A stretch of 64,000 nt of DNA from Rhodoferax sp. (GCF_023700745.1 NZ_JAMPYG010000001.1:310001-374000), one strand, 5' to 3'. Positions 8,688 through 18,165 are shown, counted from the first letter of the stretch. Program-made: numbers and translations. The notes: a model not told the origin generated them from the sequence alone.

Positions 8688-9410
8688 TCACTGCTGCTTC
8701 AGCATCATCTTGGCAATGCCGCGCAGGATGTGGATTTCTTCCTGGGTCACCGCAGCGCGGTTGAACAACTGGTTCAGGCGCGGCATGAGTTTCTTGGGCG
8801 ATTGCGGGTCCAGAAACCCGATGCTGGTGAGCCCCTGCTCCAGGTGCGCCAGCATGCCGGCCACCTGCGCCGCGTCCGCCAGCACCGGCTCTGTGGTGGC
8901 CGGCTGCACTGGGTAGCCGCCCAGCGCCTCACGCCAGTCATAAGCAATCACCTGCAGCGCCGCCGCCAGATTGAGCGAGCCAAACCTGGGGTTGCTCGGA
9001 ATGCTCAGGCAGGCATGGCAGCGGTAAACGTCTTCGTTGGCCATGCCGAAACGCTCGGAACCAAACAAAAAAGCCACGCCGGTCTGGCTGACATCGGGGG
9101 CTTTCAGCAGCGCCTCAAAGTGCGCCCGCGGTGCCACCGTGGGCGGGCCGAAGTCGCGCGGTGTCATGGCGGTAGCACACAGGTGCGTCATGCCATCCAG
9201 CGCTTCATCGAGCGTGGCCACAATGCGGGCGTTCTTGAGCACGTCAAGGGCACCGCTGGCGCGCTGGATGGTTTCTTCGCGGTTGAGCACATTGGCCCAG
9301 CGCGGCGCCACCAGCACCAGATCGTCAAAACCCATGGTTTTCATGGCGCGTGCGGCAGCGCCGACATTGCCGGCATGACTGGTATGGATCAGAATAAAAC
9401 GCGTCTGCAT
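8688..9410 (-). CDS. trmJ: tRNA (cytidine/uridine-32-2'-O)-methyltransferase TrmJ
   Basis: SPOUT-class RNA methyltransferase that 2'-O-methylates position 32 of tRNAs using SAM. In 240 residues the family signature [20 protein letters not shown] (about residues 9-28) and the knot motifs ([15 protein letters not shown], then [13 protein letters not shown]) are intact. The C-terminal helical extension matches TrmJ. It is divergent from suhB with only about 107 bp between the chosen starts, a common arrangement in betaproteobacteria. Confidence 0.93.
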   Translation of the reverse strand: MQTRFILIHTSHAGNVGAAARAMKTMGFDDLVLVAPRWANVLNREETIQRASGALDVLKNARIVATLDEALDGMTHLCATAMTPRDFGPPTVAPRAHFEALLKAPDVSQTGVAFLFGSERFGMANEDVYRCHACLSIPSNPRFGSLNLAAALQVIAYDWREALGGYPVQPATTEPVLADAAQVAGMLAHLEQGLTSIGFLDPQSPKKLMPRLNQLFNRAAVTQEEIHILRGIAKMMLKQQ

Positions 9411-9517
9411 GGTGGCCCGTTAAAATAACGCTATTGTCGCTGTCCGCATCGCCGTTCAGCGCTCCGCTCTTTCATCATACAGACCCAGGCCCGATCCGTC
9501 CGTCTTACACAATTCAT

Positions 9518-10387
9518 ATGACAACTTCAAACTTGCACCCCATGGTCAACGTGGCCGTCAAAGCTGCCCGCGCTGCCGGCGCCATCATCAACCGCGCCGC
9601 GCTCGACGTCGAATCGGTCCGCGTGTCCCAAAAGCAGGTCAATGACTTTGTCACCGAGGTGGACCACGCATCCGAAGCCATCATCATCGAAACCCTGCTG
9701 GGCGCCTACCCCGGCCACGCCATCTGGGCCGAAGAATCAGGCCGCATGCATGGCGCGCAAGACTCCGAATTTGTCTGGATCATCGACCCGCTCGACGGCA
9801 CCACCAACTTCATCCACGGCCTGCCGATTTATTGCGTCAGCATTGCGCTGGCAGTCAAGGGCAAGGTCGAGCAGGCGGTCATTTACGACCCCAGCCGCAA
9901 CGACCTGTTTACCGCCACCAAAGGCCGCGGCGCCTACCTCAACAACCGCCGCATCCGCGTCGCCAAACGCACCCGCCTGCAGGAATGCCTGCTCTCCACC
10001 GGCTTCCCCTACCGCCCGGAAGACGACCTCAACACCTACCTGCGCCTGATGGGCGACATGATGCAACGCACCGCCGGCCTGCGCCGCCCCGGTGCCGCCG
10101 CGCTCGATCTGGCCTACGTGGCAGCCGGCTTTACCGACGGCTTTTTTGAACTCGGCCTGCAACCCTGGGACATGGCCGCTGGCTCGCTGCTGATCACCGA
10201 GGCCGGCGGCCTGGTCGGCAATTTCTCGGGCGACGCCAATTTTCTGGAACAAAAAGAATGCATGGCCGCCAACCCGCGCATCTACGGCCAGATGGTGGCC
10301 ATTCTTGGCAAATACAGCAAATTTGCCGGCGCCGGCGACAAAGCCGCCGTGCGCGAAGCCGTGGCCGAGTTGGCCAAGACGCAATAA
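9518..10387 (+). CDS. suhB: Inositol-1-monophosphatase family protein (SuhB)
   Basis: Mg-dependent phosphatase of the inositol monophosphatase family; in E. coli SuhB also assists rRNA transcription antitermination. The chosen ATG gives 289 residues. An upstream ATG at 9434 would add 28 residues without similarity to the family, and the [16 protein letters not shown] start matches SuhB. The metal-binding motifs are intact: EESG, then DPLDGTTNF, and WDMAAG near the C-terminus. A possible -10 element (TAAAAT) lies at 9421-9426, shared with the divergent trmJ region. Confidence 0.92.
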   Translation: MTTSNLHPMVNVAVKAARAAGAIINRAALDVESVRVSQKQVNDFVTEVDHASEAIIIETLLGAYPGHAIWAEESGRMHGAQDSEFVWIIDPLDGTTNFIHGLPIYCVSIALAVKGKVEQAVIYDPSRNDLFTATKGRGAYLNNRRIRVAKRTRLQECLLSTGFPYRPEDDLNTYLRLMGDMMQRTAGLRRPGAAALDLAYVAAGFTDGFFELGLQPWDMAAGSLLITEAGGLVGNFSGDANFLEQKECMAANPRIYGQMVAILGKYSKFAGAGDKAAVREAVAELAKTQ

Positions 10388-10400
10388 CACCCCCCGCCCC

Positions 10401-10434
10401 CTGTAGGAGCGGCGCCCTCGCCGCGAATGCCCCC
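10401..10434 (+). repeat. REP-like palindrome (type A)
   Basis: A single complete type A unit with GTAGGAG head, GCGGCG/CGCCGC stem and CCCT loop. It sits between the convergent ends of suhB and relA, where it could also serve as a transcript 3' end. Confidence 0.82.
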
Positions 10435-10446
10435 AGTTGAATTGAC

Positions 10447-12669
10447 TTACCTTCGCCTGGCCGAGCGCACGCCGGAGAGTTCGGCGACCAGGCCGAGTAC
10501 TTTGTGCAGGCGGCCAGTGTCGGCGACCTCGACCGTGAAGGTCATCCACGCGGTGCCTTTGATGGACTGGGTCTGCACGCCGATGACATTCATTTTTTCC
10601 TTGGTGAAGACCTCGGAAATGTCACGCAGCAGACCTTGCCGGTCTTGCGCTTGCACCGCCACGTCGACCGGGAACACCGAGCCGCCGCCGGCTTGGCTCA
10701 GACCCCATTCGACGTCGATCAGGCGTTCGCCATTTTTGGCGACCATTTCCTTCAGGTTGGGGCAGTCGGTGCGGTGCACGCTGACGCCCTTGCCGCGGGT
10801 GACAAAACCGCAGATGGCGTCGGGCGGCGCCGGTTTGCAGCATTTGGCCATTTGGGTCATGAGCGAGTCCACGCCAACCACCAGCAAGCCGCCTTTGCTC
10901 GGGTTGCTGTCGCTGCGGGGTTTGCGGATGAGCGGCGCCTCCAGGTCGTGCTGAGGGGGTTCGTCCGGGCGCAGCAGCTGCTCGATGGTGCGCAATGAAA
11001 ACTCTTCCTTGCCGACCACTTCAAACAGGGCGTCGGCCGAGGTGAAGCCGAGCTGGGAGGCCAGGTCGTCGAGCTTGAGGGCGGTTTTGCCCTCGCGCTG
11101 CAGCAGTTTTTCGACGGCTTCGCGGCCTTTGGCGGTGGTTTCGGCCAAAGCCAGGGCGTTGAACCAGGCCCGTACCTTGGTGCGCGCGCGGTGGCTGACC
11201 AGGTAGCCCTGCTCGGGGTTGAGCCAGTCGCGCGAGGGGCCGCCCTCTTTGACCGTGATGATCTCGACGGTCTGGCCGTTCTTGAGCGGCGTGTTGAGCG
11301 GCACCATGGCGCCGTCAACGCGCGCGCCCCGGCAGCGGTGGCCCAGGCTGGTGTGCACGCTGTAGGCGAAGTCCACCGCGGTGGCGCCCTGCGGCAACTC
11401 GACGATGGCGGCCTCGGGGGTGAGCACGTAGATGAGGTCGTCAAAAGCGCCTTGCGTCTGGATGCCCGAGAGGTCGCGTTCCCATTCCAGCAGCTGGCGC
11501 AGCACGGCAATTTTGGCGTCGTAGGCGCCGCTGGCCGAGACGCCGGCATAGCCTTTGGCACCGGCTTCCTTGTAGGCCCAGTGGGCGGCAACGCCGTTTT
11601 CGGCGTGGTCGTGCATGGCCTGGGTGCGGATCTGGATCTCGCAGACCTGGCCGCCGCTGTCGCGCACCACGGTGTGCAGCGACTGGTAGCCGTTGACCTT
11701 GGGCTTGGCGATGTAGTCGTCGAATTCTTCGGCGATGGGTGTGAAGTGGCTGTGCACCCAGCTCAGGGCGGCGTAGCACTCGGGCACGCTGGCGACCACG
11801 ATGCGCAGCGCGCGCACGTCGTACACATGCTCGAAGTCCAGCCCCTTGCCGCGCATTTTCTTGACGATGCTGTAGATGTGCTTGGGTCGGCCCGAAACGC
11901 TGGCATTGATGCCGTTGGCATTCAGGTCGGCCTCGAGCCGGGCGCGCAGGCGTTCGACGTAGGCCTCGCGCTCGGCGCGCTTTTCATCGAGCCATTTGGC
12001 CACCTGGCGGTAGGTGTCGGGCTCCTGGAAGCGAAACGCCAGGTCTTCCATTTCCCACTTGATTTCCCAGATGCCCAGGCGGTTGGCCAGCGGCGCAAAA
12101 ACCTGCAGGGCCTCGGCGGCGATGCCTTCGGGGATAGGTAATTTGGAGGCGGCAAAAAAGCGCAGGGTTTGCAAACGCGACGCCAGGCGCAGCATGACCA
12201 CGCGCAGGTCGCGCGAAAACGCCAGCAGCATCTTGCGCACGTTTTCGGTTTGCATGGCAGCGGGCTGCAGGCCGGCGCTGTGGCCGCGCGCGCGCACCAG
12301 CCGGGCCTGGCGCTGTACCCGAACCAGCTTGGTGGTTTCCATGGCGAGCGCGGCAAAATTGTCGCCAAAGGCCTTGGCGATCACCTCTTGCGGACGGTTC
12401 AGGTGGTCGCAGGTATAGACCAGGTAACTGGCGGCCTGCATGGCTTCGGAGCCGCCAATGCTGCGCAGGATGGCCGCCACGGCGTCGGCGTGGGCCAGAA
12501 TGTTTTCACCGGTGTCGAGCAGTTCGGTGACCAGCAGGGGTTCGGCAAAAGCACGCGCGCGCGCCAACGCATGGGCCTGCTCCGGCAAGCTGTCAGCAGT
12601 GGCGGCCACCACCGGCAGGACCGGTTTGGCGGCGGGATCAGGGTTGGCTGTGGCTTGGCTTTTCATCAA
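10447..12669 (-). CDS. relA: RelA/SpoT family (p)ppGpp synthetase, RelA type
   Basis: Ribosome-associated alarmone synthetase of the stringent response. The 740-residue protein has a degenerate N-terminal hydrolase domain, a synthetase domain, a TGS domain (YVLTPEAAIVELPQGATAVDFAYSVH region), a helical/zinc-finger region and a C-terminal ACT domain. The catalytic HD of active hydrolases is missing (CDHLNRPQE stands in that region). The synthetase carries EFDD at residues 315-318, the acidic ExDD signature of RelA rather than the basic RxKD of SpoT. So synthesis without hydrolysis is expected. The start is the first of two adjacent ATGs. Confidence 0.93.
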   Translation of the reverse strand: MMKSQATANPDPAAKPVLPVVAATADSLPEQAHALARARAFAEPLLVTELLDTGENILAHADAVAAILRSIGGSEAMQAASYLVYTCDHLNRPQEVIAKAFGDNFAALAMETTKLVRVQRQARLVRARGHSAGLQPAAMQTENVRKMLLAFSRDLRVVMLRLASRLQTLRFFAASKLPIPEGIAAEALQVFAPLANRLGIWEIKWEMEDLAFRFQEPDTYRQVAKWLDEKRAEREAYVERLRARLEADLNANGINASVSGRPKHIYSIVKKMRGKGLDFEHVYDVRALRIVVASVPECYAALSWVHSHFTPIAEEFDDYIAKPKVNGYQSLHTVVRDSGGQVCEIQIRTQAMHDHAENGVAAHWAYKEAGAKGYAGVSASGAYDAKIAVLRQLLEWERDLSGIQTQGAFDDLIYVLTPEAAIVELPQGATAVDFAYSVHTSLGHRCRGARVDGAMVPLNTPLKNGQTVEIITVKEGGPSRDWLNPEQGYLVSHRARTKVRAWFNALALAETTAKGREAVEKLLQREGKTALKLDDLASQLGFTSADALFEVVGKEEFSLRTIEQLLRPDEPPQHDLEAPLIRKPRSDSNPSKGGLLVVGVDSLMTQMAKCCKPAPPDAICGFVTRGKGVSVHRTDCPNLKEMVAKNGERLIDVEWGLSQAGGGSVFPVDVAVQAQDRQGLLRDISEVFTKEKMNVIGVQTQSIKGTAWMTFTVEVADTGRLHKVLGLVAELSGVRSARRR

Positions 12670-12699
12670 TATAGTTGGTGTTGATCGTCATGGCGAATT

Positions 12700-12790
12700 G
12701 TGTGGGAGGCCCTGCAGTTGTAGGAGGCCCGCCCTCGGGCCGAAGGCTGTCCTGGGGGCATTCGCGGCGAGGGCGCCGCTCCCACAAAGC
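12700..12790. repeat. REP-like cluster upstream of relA (partial, type B forward, type A reverse)
   Basis: A truncated head (about 12700-12716) precedes a type B forward unit (12717-12748). A type A reverse unit (12754-12789) follows, and further isolated CTCCCACA heads continue to about 12818. It fills the gap between relA and the hydrolase gene transcribed towards it. Confidence 0.82.
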
Positions 12791-12830
12791 CCTGCTCCCA
12801 CAAGTGCAACTCCCACAGTGGCCACGGATT

Positions 12831-13742
12831 TCATGGGTGATCCAGCAAAAATGAGACCACGGCTTGTACCTGGTCGGCGGCGATAAACGTGGGCGCGTGG
12901 CCGACGCCGACAAATTCGAGCAATTGGGCCCTGGGGCCGCGCTGGGTCATGGCCTGCGCGGTCTGGCGCGACAGCAGATCGGAGTCGGCGCCACGAACCA
13001 GCAGCGTGGGGGCGCTGATGTGGTCATAGGCTTGCCACAACAAGGCCTCGCCCTGGGCCGCGGATTCGGGTGTGACGGCGGCAAAGGGCTGGGCCAGTGC
13101 CGGGTCGTAGTGCAGCGTGAGGCGGCCGCTGCCGTCGCCCAGCGGTTTGAGCATGGGCCGGCACAGCGCCAACCATTCGGCCGGTGTGTGCGGGCCGAAG
13201 GTGCTGGAAACGGTCCACATCGCGTCAGCGGCCTGCTGTTCGGTGGCAAAGGCGCCGGTGTTGCCCAGATACTGGCCAATGCGTTGCAAGGCCTGCCACT
13301 CGATGGCCGGACCGACATCGTTGAGCACCAAACGGCGCACTTTGGCAAAGGCCGGGGCATTGGGCAGGCCCGCCACCGCCATGCCGATCAGGCCGCCCAT
13401 GCTGGTGCCGACCCAGTCGAGGGTGGCGGGTTGCAGTTGCTGCAACAGCGCCAGCATGTCGGCCGCGTAGCAGGGAATCTGGTAGCCGCTGGGGTCTTTG
13501 AGCCAGTCGCTTTTGCCACGCCCGACCACGTCCGGGCAGACCACACGCAGGCTGTGGCCGGTGCTGGCAGCATGCGCGCACAGGGCTTGCGCCAGCACGT
13601 CGAAATCGCGCCCCTGGCGTGTCAGACCATGCACACACAACACCACATGGCCGCTGTCGGGCTGGCCCCACTGCCAATAGGCCATGCGGTGGCCGCCCTG
13701 GGCATCGGGGCAGGTGACAAATTGGAGGGTGGGTTCCGGCAT
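12831..13742 (-). CDS. Alpha/beta fold hydrolase
   Basis: A 303-residue single-domain alpha/beta hydrolase, probably cytoplasmic as no signal peptide is visible. The oxyanion-hole HG (VHGLTRQGRDF), the nucleophile elbow GTSMGG (about residue 112) and a late histidine (GVGHAPTF, about 285) make an intact Ser-Asp-His triad likely. The substrate is unknown. The CVHGLTRQ and RGKSDWL regions resemble epoxide-hydrolase or lactonase-like esterases. It stands alone between relA and bdhA. Confidence 0.85.
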   Translation of the reverse strand: MPEPTLQFVTCPDAQGGHRMAYWQWGQPDSGHVVLCVHGLTRQGRDFDVLAQALCAHAASTGHSLRVVCPDVVGRGKSDWLKDPSGYQIPCYAADMLALLQQLQPATLDWVGTSMGGLIGMAVAGLPNAPAFAKVRRLVLNDVGPAIEWQALQRIGQYLGNTGAFATEQQAADAMWTVSSTFGPHTPAEWLALCRPMLKPLGDGSGRLTLHYDPALAQPFAAVTPESAAQGEALLWQAYDHISAPTLLVRGADSDLLSRQTAQAMTQRGPRAQLLEFVGVGHAPTFIAADQVQAVVSFLLDHP

Positions 13743-13860
13743 GGCGATGTCTGCAATCTAAAAGGAGGCTGGATAATGACCGTGTAGCATCCTAATTCAA
13801 ACTCGGTGCCATCACGTTTGGTGCGGCACTATTCAATTATTTTTTTCGGAGAAATACACC

Positions 13861-14631
13861 ATGCTCAAAGGTAAAACAGCGCTTGTCACCGGGTCCACCA
13901 GCGGCATCGGCCTGGGCATTGCCAAAGCACTGGCGGCCCAGGGTGCCAACATCGTCATGAACGGCTTTGGCGATGTGGCAGGCGCCCAGGCCGAGGTGGC
14001 TGCGCTGGGCGTGCAGGTGGCCTACCACGGCGCCGATATGAGCAAGCCGGATGAAATTGCCGCCATGATGACCTATGCCGCCGAACGGTTTGGCCGGGTT
14101 GACATTCTGGTGAACAACGCCGGCATCCAGCATGTGGCGCGGGTCGAAAACTTTCCGCCCGAGCGCTGGGACGCCATCATCGCCATCAATCTGAGCAGTG
14201 CGTTCCATGCCACGCGGCTGGCGCTGCCGGCCATGCAGGCGGCGGGCTGGGGCCGCATCATCAACGTGGCGTCGGTGCATGGCTTGGTGGCTTCAGCAGA
14301 AAAATCGGCCTATGTCACGGCCAAGCACGGCGTGGTCGGCCTGACCAAGGTGACCGCGCTGGAAAACGCCACCAGCGGCATCACCTGCAACGCGATTTGC
14401 CCCGGCTGGGTGCTGACGCCGCTGGTGCAGAAACAGGTGGATGCCAAGGCCGCCGCACTGGGCTTGTCAAATGATGACGCCAAAAAGCTGCTGCTGGGCG
14501 AAAAAGAGCCGTCCATGCAATTCACCACCCCCGAAGAACTGGGCGCGCTGGCCGTGTTTTTCTGCTCCCCCGCCGGCAACAACGTGCGCGGCGTAGCCTG
14601 GAACATGGACGGCGGCTGGGCCGCGCAGTAG
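13861..14631 (+). CDS. bdhA: 3-hydroxybutyrate dehydrogenase
   Basis: Short-chain dehydrogenase that interconverts 3-hydroxybutyrate and acetoacetate with NAD(H), used in polyhydroxybutyrate turnover. The 256-residue protein has the Rossmann motif TGSTSGIGLGIA (residues 10-21), NNAG, and the catalytic Ser-Tyr-Lys with YVTAKHG. The long loop NAICPGWVLTPLVQKQVDAK is characteristic of this dehydrogenase. A clear GGAGA ribosome binding site precedes the ATG. Confidence 0.93.
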   Translation: MLKGKTALVTGSTSGIGLGIAKALAAQGANIVMNGFGDVAGAQAEVAALGVQVAYHGADMSKPDEIAAMMTYAAERFGRVDILVNNAGIQHVARVENFPPERWDAIIAINLSSAFHATRLALPAMQAAGWGRIINVASVHGLVASAEKSAYVTAKHGVVGLTKVTALENATSGITCNAICPGWVLTPLVQKQVDAKAAALGLSNDDAKKLLLGEKEPSMQFTTPEELGALAVFFCSPAGNNVRGVAWNMDGGWAAQ

Positions 14632-14638
14632 CAGCAAT

Positions 14639-14659
14639 AATTGGGGTCAGATTCCAATT
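14639..14659. terminator. Small hairpin containing GGGGTCAGA after bdhA
   Basis: Inverted repeat AATTGG/CCAATT encloses GGTCAGATT, 8 bp after the bdhA stop. There is no following T-run, so factor-independent termination is doubtful. It shares GGGGTC(A/T)GA with hairpins after the AEC transporter gene and after znuA. Confidence 0.4.
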
Positions 14660-14675
14660 AATTTCAATACCAATA

Positions 14676-14819
14676 GCCTTCGCGGCGAGGGCGCCGCTCC
14701 CACAGAGGCAGAGCTCCCACAGAGGCAGGATCACCACAGAGGCTGGGCTTCCTCAAAGTCAGGGCCACTGAATAGGGATGTGCTTTTGTAGGAGCGGCGC
14801 CCTCGCCGCGAATGACCCC
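14676..14819. repeat. REP-like cluster between bdhA and hipB
   Basis: Type A reverse (14676-14709) and type A forward (14786-14819) flank about 75 bp holding degenerate CTCCCACAGAGGCAG-like heads. The cluster makes up most of the 291-bp gene-free stretch before the hipB promoter. Confidence 0.83.
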
Positions 14820-14864
14820 TAGTGCAAAGGCTGCTTGCCAGCGCTTCCAAAGCTGATTAATGGC

Positions 14865-14893
14865 TTGACAAGCGTTTGCTTATTATCTAATAT
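14865..14893 (+). promoter_or_regulatory. Strong sigma70-type promoter of hipBA
   Basis: TTGACA at 14865-14870, a 17-bp spacer, then TAATAT at 14888-14893. This is a near-consensus promoter 30 bp upstream of the hipB ATG. The -10 overlaps the left arm of the palindrome described next, so repression by the HipB product is expected. Confidence 0.75.
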
Positions 14894-14922
14894 GACCCCA
14901 TAAATAATTTAACGGGTCATAT
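14890..14922. promoter_or_regulatory. Palindromic operator of hipBA
   Basis: Perfect inverted repeat ATATGACCC, 15-bp spacer, GGGTCATAT, ending directly at the hipB start codon and overlapping the -10. HipB-type antitoxins bind palindromes in their own promoter, so autoregulation is the likely role. Confidence 0.7.
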
Positions 14923-15255
14923 ATGGCTCAAAAAAATACAGAACAACTTCCACGCGAAGTTCTCAGGCACCTTGAGGAGCTTGGGCAGCGCGTGCGCACT
15001 GCGCGCGTGCGCCGCCGCATGAGCACAGAGGACCTGGCACAGGCCTGCGGCATTGGGCGGCGCACCCTGTACCGCATCGAAAGCGGCGAGCCCGGCATCG
15101 CCCTGGGAACATTCATGAGCGTGCTCTGGAAACTCGGACTCCTGGACAGCATTGCCGGTATCGCCAACCCAGATACCGACGACCACGGCAAGATTCTCGA
15201 AGCAGCCTCCCGCCCGCAGCGTGTGCGCGCGCATGTTCCGGACAACGACTTTTAA
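14923..15255 (+). CDS. hipB: HipB-like helix-turn-helix antitoxin
   Basis: A 110-residue Cro/CI-type helix-turn-helix protein (HTH about residues 26-75, with EDLAQACGIGRRTLYRIESGEPGIALGT). It lies 8 bp before hipA, the standard antitoxin-toxin order. It probably binds HipA and represses the operon through the palindrome overlapping its promoter. The C-terminal tail of about 25 residues is longer than in E. coli HipB. Its annotation rests on the HTH fold and on hipA adjacency. Confidence 0.85.
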   Translation: MAQKNTEQLPREVLRHLEELGQRVRTARVRRRMSTEDLAQACGIGRRTLYRIESGEPGIALGTFMSVLWKLGLLDSIAGIANPDTDDHGKILEAASRPQRVRAHVPDNDF

Positions 15256-15263
15256 AGTATCCC

Positions 15264-16538
15264 ATGACCGGCAAAGAAAACCTCTGCTACGTTTACACCC
15301 AGTTGCCAGGCACCTTCGAATGGGTGCCCTGCGCGTCGCTGAAAGTCCGGCAAGTGGGTGCTGGCGCATTCCAGGGCACATTCACCTACGGCAAGCGCTA
15401 TCTGGCGCGAACAAACGTCGTCGAGCTTGACCCGTACCATCTCAAGCTGACCGACAAACCCATACTGTTCACCAAGCTCAAGGGCATCCCCAGTGCCTTG
15501 CGCGACGCCAGCCCGGACGCATGGGGCCGCCGCGTCATCCAGGCTCGTCTTGCGCGCGAAGAGGCAGACCTGTCTGAAATGGACTACTTGCTCAACGGCC
15601 CTGATGACGGGGCAGGCAACTTGCGCTTTGGCCTCTCGGCACAGCCACCGGGCCCGAGCAAGCCATTCAACCGCACCCACCAGCTCCAGGCCTTGTCCAG
15701 GGCGGCTCAGCAGCTCGAAGAAACAGGCAAGCTGCCTTTCGAGGTGCTGGAAAGCTTGGAGCCCGGCACCAGCATGGGTGGCGCACGCCCCAAGGTCACG
15801 GTTGAAGACAACCACCGCATCTACCTCGCAAAGCTTCCCGAGAAGCAGGACAAGCACAACATGCAACGCATCGAGTACGCCACACTCGAACTCGCCCGCG
15901 CGGCAGGACTGCAGGTGTGCGGCACACGGCTGGAGTCGATTGGCCAGACAGACGTGTTGATGCTGCAGCGCTTTGACCGTGAATGGAATCCGGATGCCAA
16001 CGCCTATGCACGCCATGCACTGGTGTCGGGGCTCACCGTGCTGGATGCCGAAGATGGCTACACCGGCCGTGGCCGTTGGTCGTACCTGCTGCTGGCCGAC
16101 GAAATCCGTCGCTGGTCCATCAAGCCCGACGCTGACAGGATGGAGTTATTTCGCCGGATGGTCTTCAACGCCATGGTCACCAATAACGATGACCACCCAC
16201 GCAACCACGCCATGCTCCGCACTCCAGGCGGCTGGCGCCTGTCACCTGCCTACGACATCGTGCCGGTTGCGCTCCTGTCCCAGGAGCGTCGGGACCTGGC
16301 GCTGGAGGCTGGGCGCTATGGCCGCGTGGCGAGCGTCTACAACCTCTTGTCGGGCTGCGCCAGCTTTGGCCTCAAGCTTGAGGAGGCTCAGGTAATCATC
16401 GACAAGATGGTGGAGGTGGTCAAAGACTGGCGCGAGTTGTTCGCAAGGCACCAAGTGGAGGAGCGCTCCATAGAACACGTCTCGGGTGCCATCCTGCCCG
16501 AATGCTTCTTCCGCAAGGACCCGACCCCGGCCCCCTGA
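15264..16538 (+). CDS. hipA: HipA family Ser/Thr kinase toxin
   Basis: Toxin kinase of a type II HipBA module; E. coli HipA phosphorylates glutamyl-tRNA synthetase and causes dormancy. The 424-residue protein has the HipA N-terminal subdomain and the kinase core. The glycine-rich GTSMGGARPK loop is near residue 169. The catalytic DDHPRNH is at 309-315 and the metal-binding YDIVP at 330-334. All are intact, so it is probably an active kinase. A and T content is slightly higher than in the neighbours in the upstream region only. The target is not predictable. Confidence 0.9.
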   Translation: MTGKENLCYVYTQLPGTFEWVPCASLKVRQVGAGAFQGTFTYGKRYLARTNVVELDPYHLKLTDKPILFTKLKGIPSALRDASPDAWGRRVIQARLAREEADLSEMDYLLNGPDDGAGNLRFGLSAQPPGPSKPFNRTHQLQALSRAAQQLEETGKLPFEVLESLEPGTSMGGARPKVTVEDNHRIYLAKLPEKQDKHNMQRIEYATLELARAAGLQVCGTRLESIGQTDVLMLQRFDREWNPDANAYARHALVSGLTVLDAEDGYTGRGRWSYLLLADEIRRWSIKPDADRMELFRRMVFNAMVTNNDDHPRNHAMLRTPGGWRLSPAYDIVPVALLSQERRDLALEAGRYGRVASVYNLLSGCASFGLKLEEAQVIIDKMVEVVKDWRELFARHQVEERSIEHVSGAILPECFFRKDPTPAP

Positions 16539-16590
16539 CAAGCATCAGCCCCACCGTCATTGCTTTGCTCGCAGTAACAAGCGACTCAAA

Positions 16591-17301
16591 TCATTTCAAC
16601 TGCACCGAGCCCGATACGTTGACGTTGACTTGGCTGACACCGGCTTCGAGCGGCACCGGTGATGCCTCGTCAGCCGTGGTCCGGATGCTGGCTGCCATCA
16701 TGTAGGGTCGCACCGGGCCCGGCTGGTTGGCGTTGACCTGGATGTCACCGAGTGTGTAGCCGCCAAAGCCGAAGCTTTTGGCAATCTCCAAGGCGCTTTT
16801 TTGGAACTGCGCGATGGCCTGGCTCTGGGCTTGTGCCTGCGCGTCCTGGCGCTGCTGCGCACTCAGACCAAAGACGACGCTGGCCACGCTCAGGGTCTGG
16901 AGTTGCGCCGCGGTCTGACTGATGCGCACGAAATCGCTGCCCTGTAGCACCAGTTCGGCGGTGCCTTGCCAGCCGACCAGTTTGCCGTTGCGGTCGTGCC
17001 GCGGCGAGAGCCCGAAACGCCCGGTGCTGACGCTCATCTGGGGGCTTTGGGCCTGGCGCCGGGCCAGGCCCAGCGCGGTATCGAGTGCGGACTTGAGCTG
17101 GTTTTGCACTTCTGGCGCGTTGCTGCCTTCGCGCTGGGTGCTCAGGGTCAGGGTCAGCTCGTCCTGCGGCACCTGGACCGTGGCACTGGCCGATAGGCTG
17201 ACGCGTTGTGTCGGCAGGGCTTGTGCCTGGTTTTGTGAAAAAACGGCTTGGGATGCGGCGAGCATGACGCCTGCAGCCAGCCATTGGCTATGAATTTTCA
17301 T
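16591..17301 (-). CDS. SIMPL domain-containing (DUF541) periplasmic protein
   Basis: A 236-residue secreted protein of the SIMPL/DUF541 family (function poorly known; some members are linked to oxidative stress). The start at 17301 has an AGGAG ribosome binding site and opens a signal peptide (KIHSQWLAAGVMLAASQAVFS). An upstream in-frame start would place 32 non-matching residues before it. The core shows VSLSASATVQVPQDELTLTL and later the SIMPL repeat. It is divergent from the response regulator, with about 135 bp in between. Confidence 0.87.
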   Translation of the reverse strand: MKIHSQWLAAGVMLAASQAVFSQNQAQALPTQRVSLSASATVQVPQDELTLTLSTQREGSNAPEVQNQLKSALDTALGLARRQAQSPQMSVSTGRFGLSPRHDRNGKLVGWQGTAELVLQGSDFVRISQTAAQLQTLSVASVVFGLSAQQRQDAQAQAQSQAIAQFQKSALEIAKSFGFGGYTLGDIQVNANQPGPVRPYMMAASIRTTADEASPVPLEAGVSQVNVNVSGSVQLK

Positions 17302-17436
17302 TTTTGACTCCTGGTGAATGGGTGCCCATGACAGGCAAGAATTTTGTAACATCATGTCAACGCGCTCAAAAAAATCACAAAACCTGCTTTCAAACACGCA
17401 AAATCGCGTTTGTTACAAATAGCCCTGGAACGAAGT

Positions 17437-18165
17437 ATGTCCCCAAATTCTGACCGTGTTGACAAAATTTTGGTGGTTGACGACGACGCCCGTATTCGCG
17501 ACCTGTTGCGCCGCTACCTGACACAAGAAGGCTTCGATGTGCTGCAGGCCGAAGACGGCAAGGCGCTGACGCGGGTGCTTTTGCGCGAGCCGGTCGATCT
17601 GATCGTGCTCGACCTGATGATGCCCGGCGAGGACGGTTTGTCGGTGTGCCGGCGCCTGCGCGCTGCCAATGACCGCACGCCCATCATCATGCTCACAGCC
17701 AAGGGCGAGGATATTGACCGCATCGTGGGGCTGGAAGTGGGTGCCGACGACTACCTTGGCAAGCCGTTCAATCCGCGCGAACTGCTGGCCCGCATTCATG
17801 CGGTCCTGCGCCGGCGACCGCAGGTTGAAGCGCCGGGTTCGCCGTCGGCGGACAATGAAACGGTGACTTTTGGCCCTTTCAGTTTCGACCTGGGGGTGCG
17901 CATTTTGCGCAAAGGGGATGAGGAAATCAACCTGACCACCGGCGAATTTGCCATGCTCAAGGCGCTGGTTCGGCACCCGCGACAACCCTTGTCGCGTGAA
18001 AAACTGGCGCATCTGGCCAGAGGCCGCGATTTTGAACCGTTCGACCGCAGTCTGGATGTGCAGGTGTCGCGCCTGCGCAAGCTGGTGGAGGTTGATGCCA
18101 CCGTGCCGCGGTACATCCAGACCGTGTGGGGTGTCGGCTATGTTTTTGTCCCCGATGGCAACTAG
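17437..18165 (+). CDS. ompR: OmpR-family response regulator
   Basis: A 242-residue two-component regulator with receiver domain (acidic DDD near residue 12, phosphoacceptor D59 in VLDLMMPGEDG) and a C-terminal winged helix (LSREKLAHLARGRDFEPFDRSLDVQV). It is close to the OmpR/RisA regulators of betaproteobacteria. The ATG at 17437 is preferred over a TTG at 17410 because MSPNSDRVDKILVVDDD fits the family start. It overlaps the kinase gene by 11 bp, so the pair is co-translated. Regulated genes are not evident. Confidence 0.9.
   Translation: MSPNSDRVDKILVVDDDARIRDLLRRYLTQEGFDVLQAEDGKALTRVLLREPVDLIVLDLMMPGEDGLSVCRRLRAANDRTPIIMLTAKGEDIDRIVGLEVGADDYLGKPFNPRELLARIHAVLRRRPQVEAPGSPSADNETVTFGPFSFDLGVRILRKGDEEINLTTGEFAMLKALVRHPRQPLSREKLAHLARGRDFEPFDRSLDVQVSRLRKLVEVDATVPRYIQTVWGVGYVFVPDGN

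Noticed and set aside
15264-16538. HipA as an inactive relic like the Doc toxin
   Set aside because: All kinase motifs (GTSMGG, DDHPRNH, YDI) are intact, and the antitoxin and promoter look complete.
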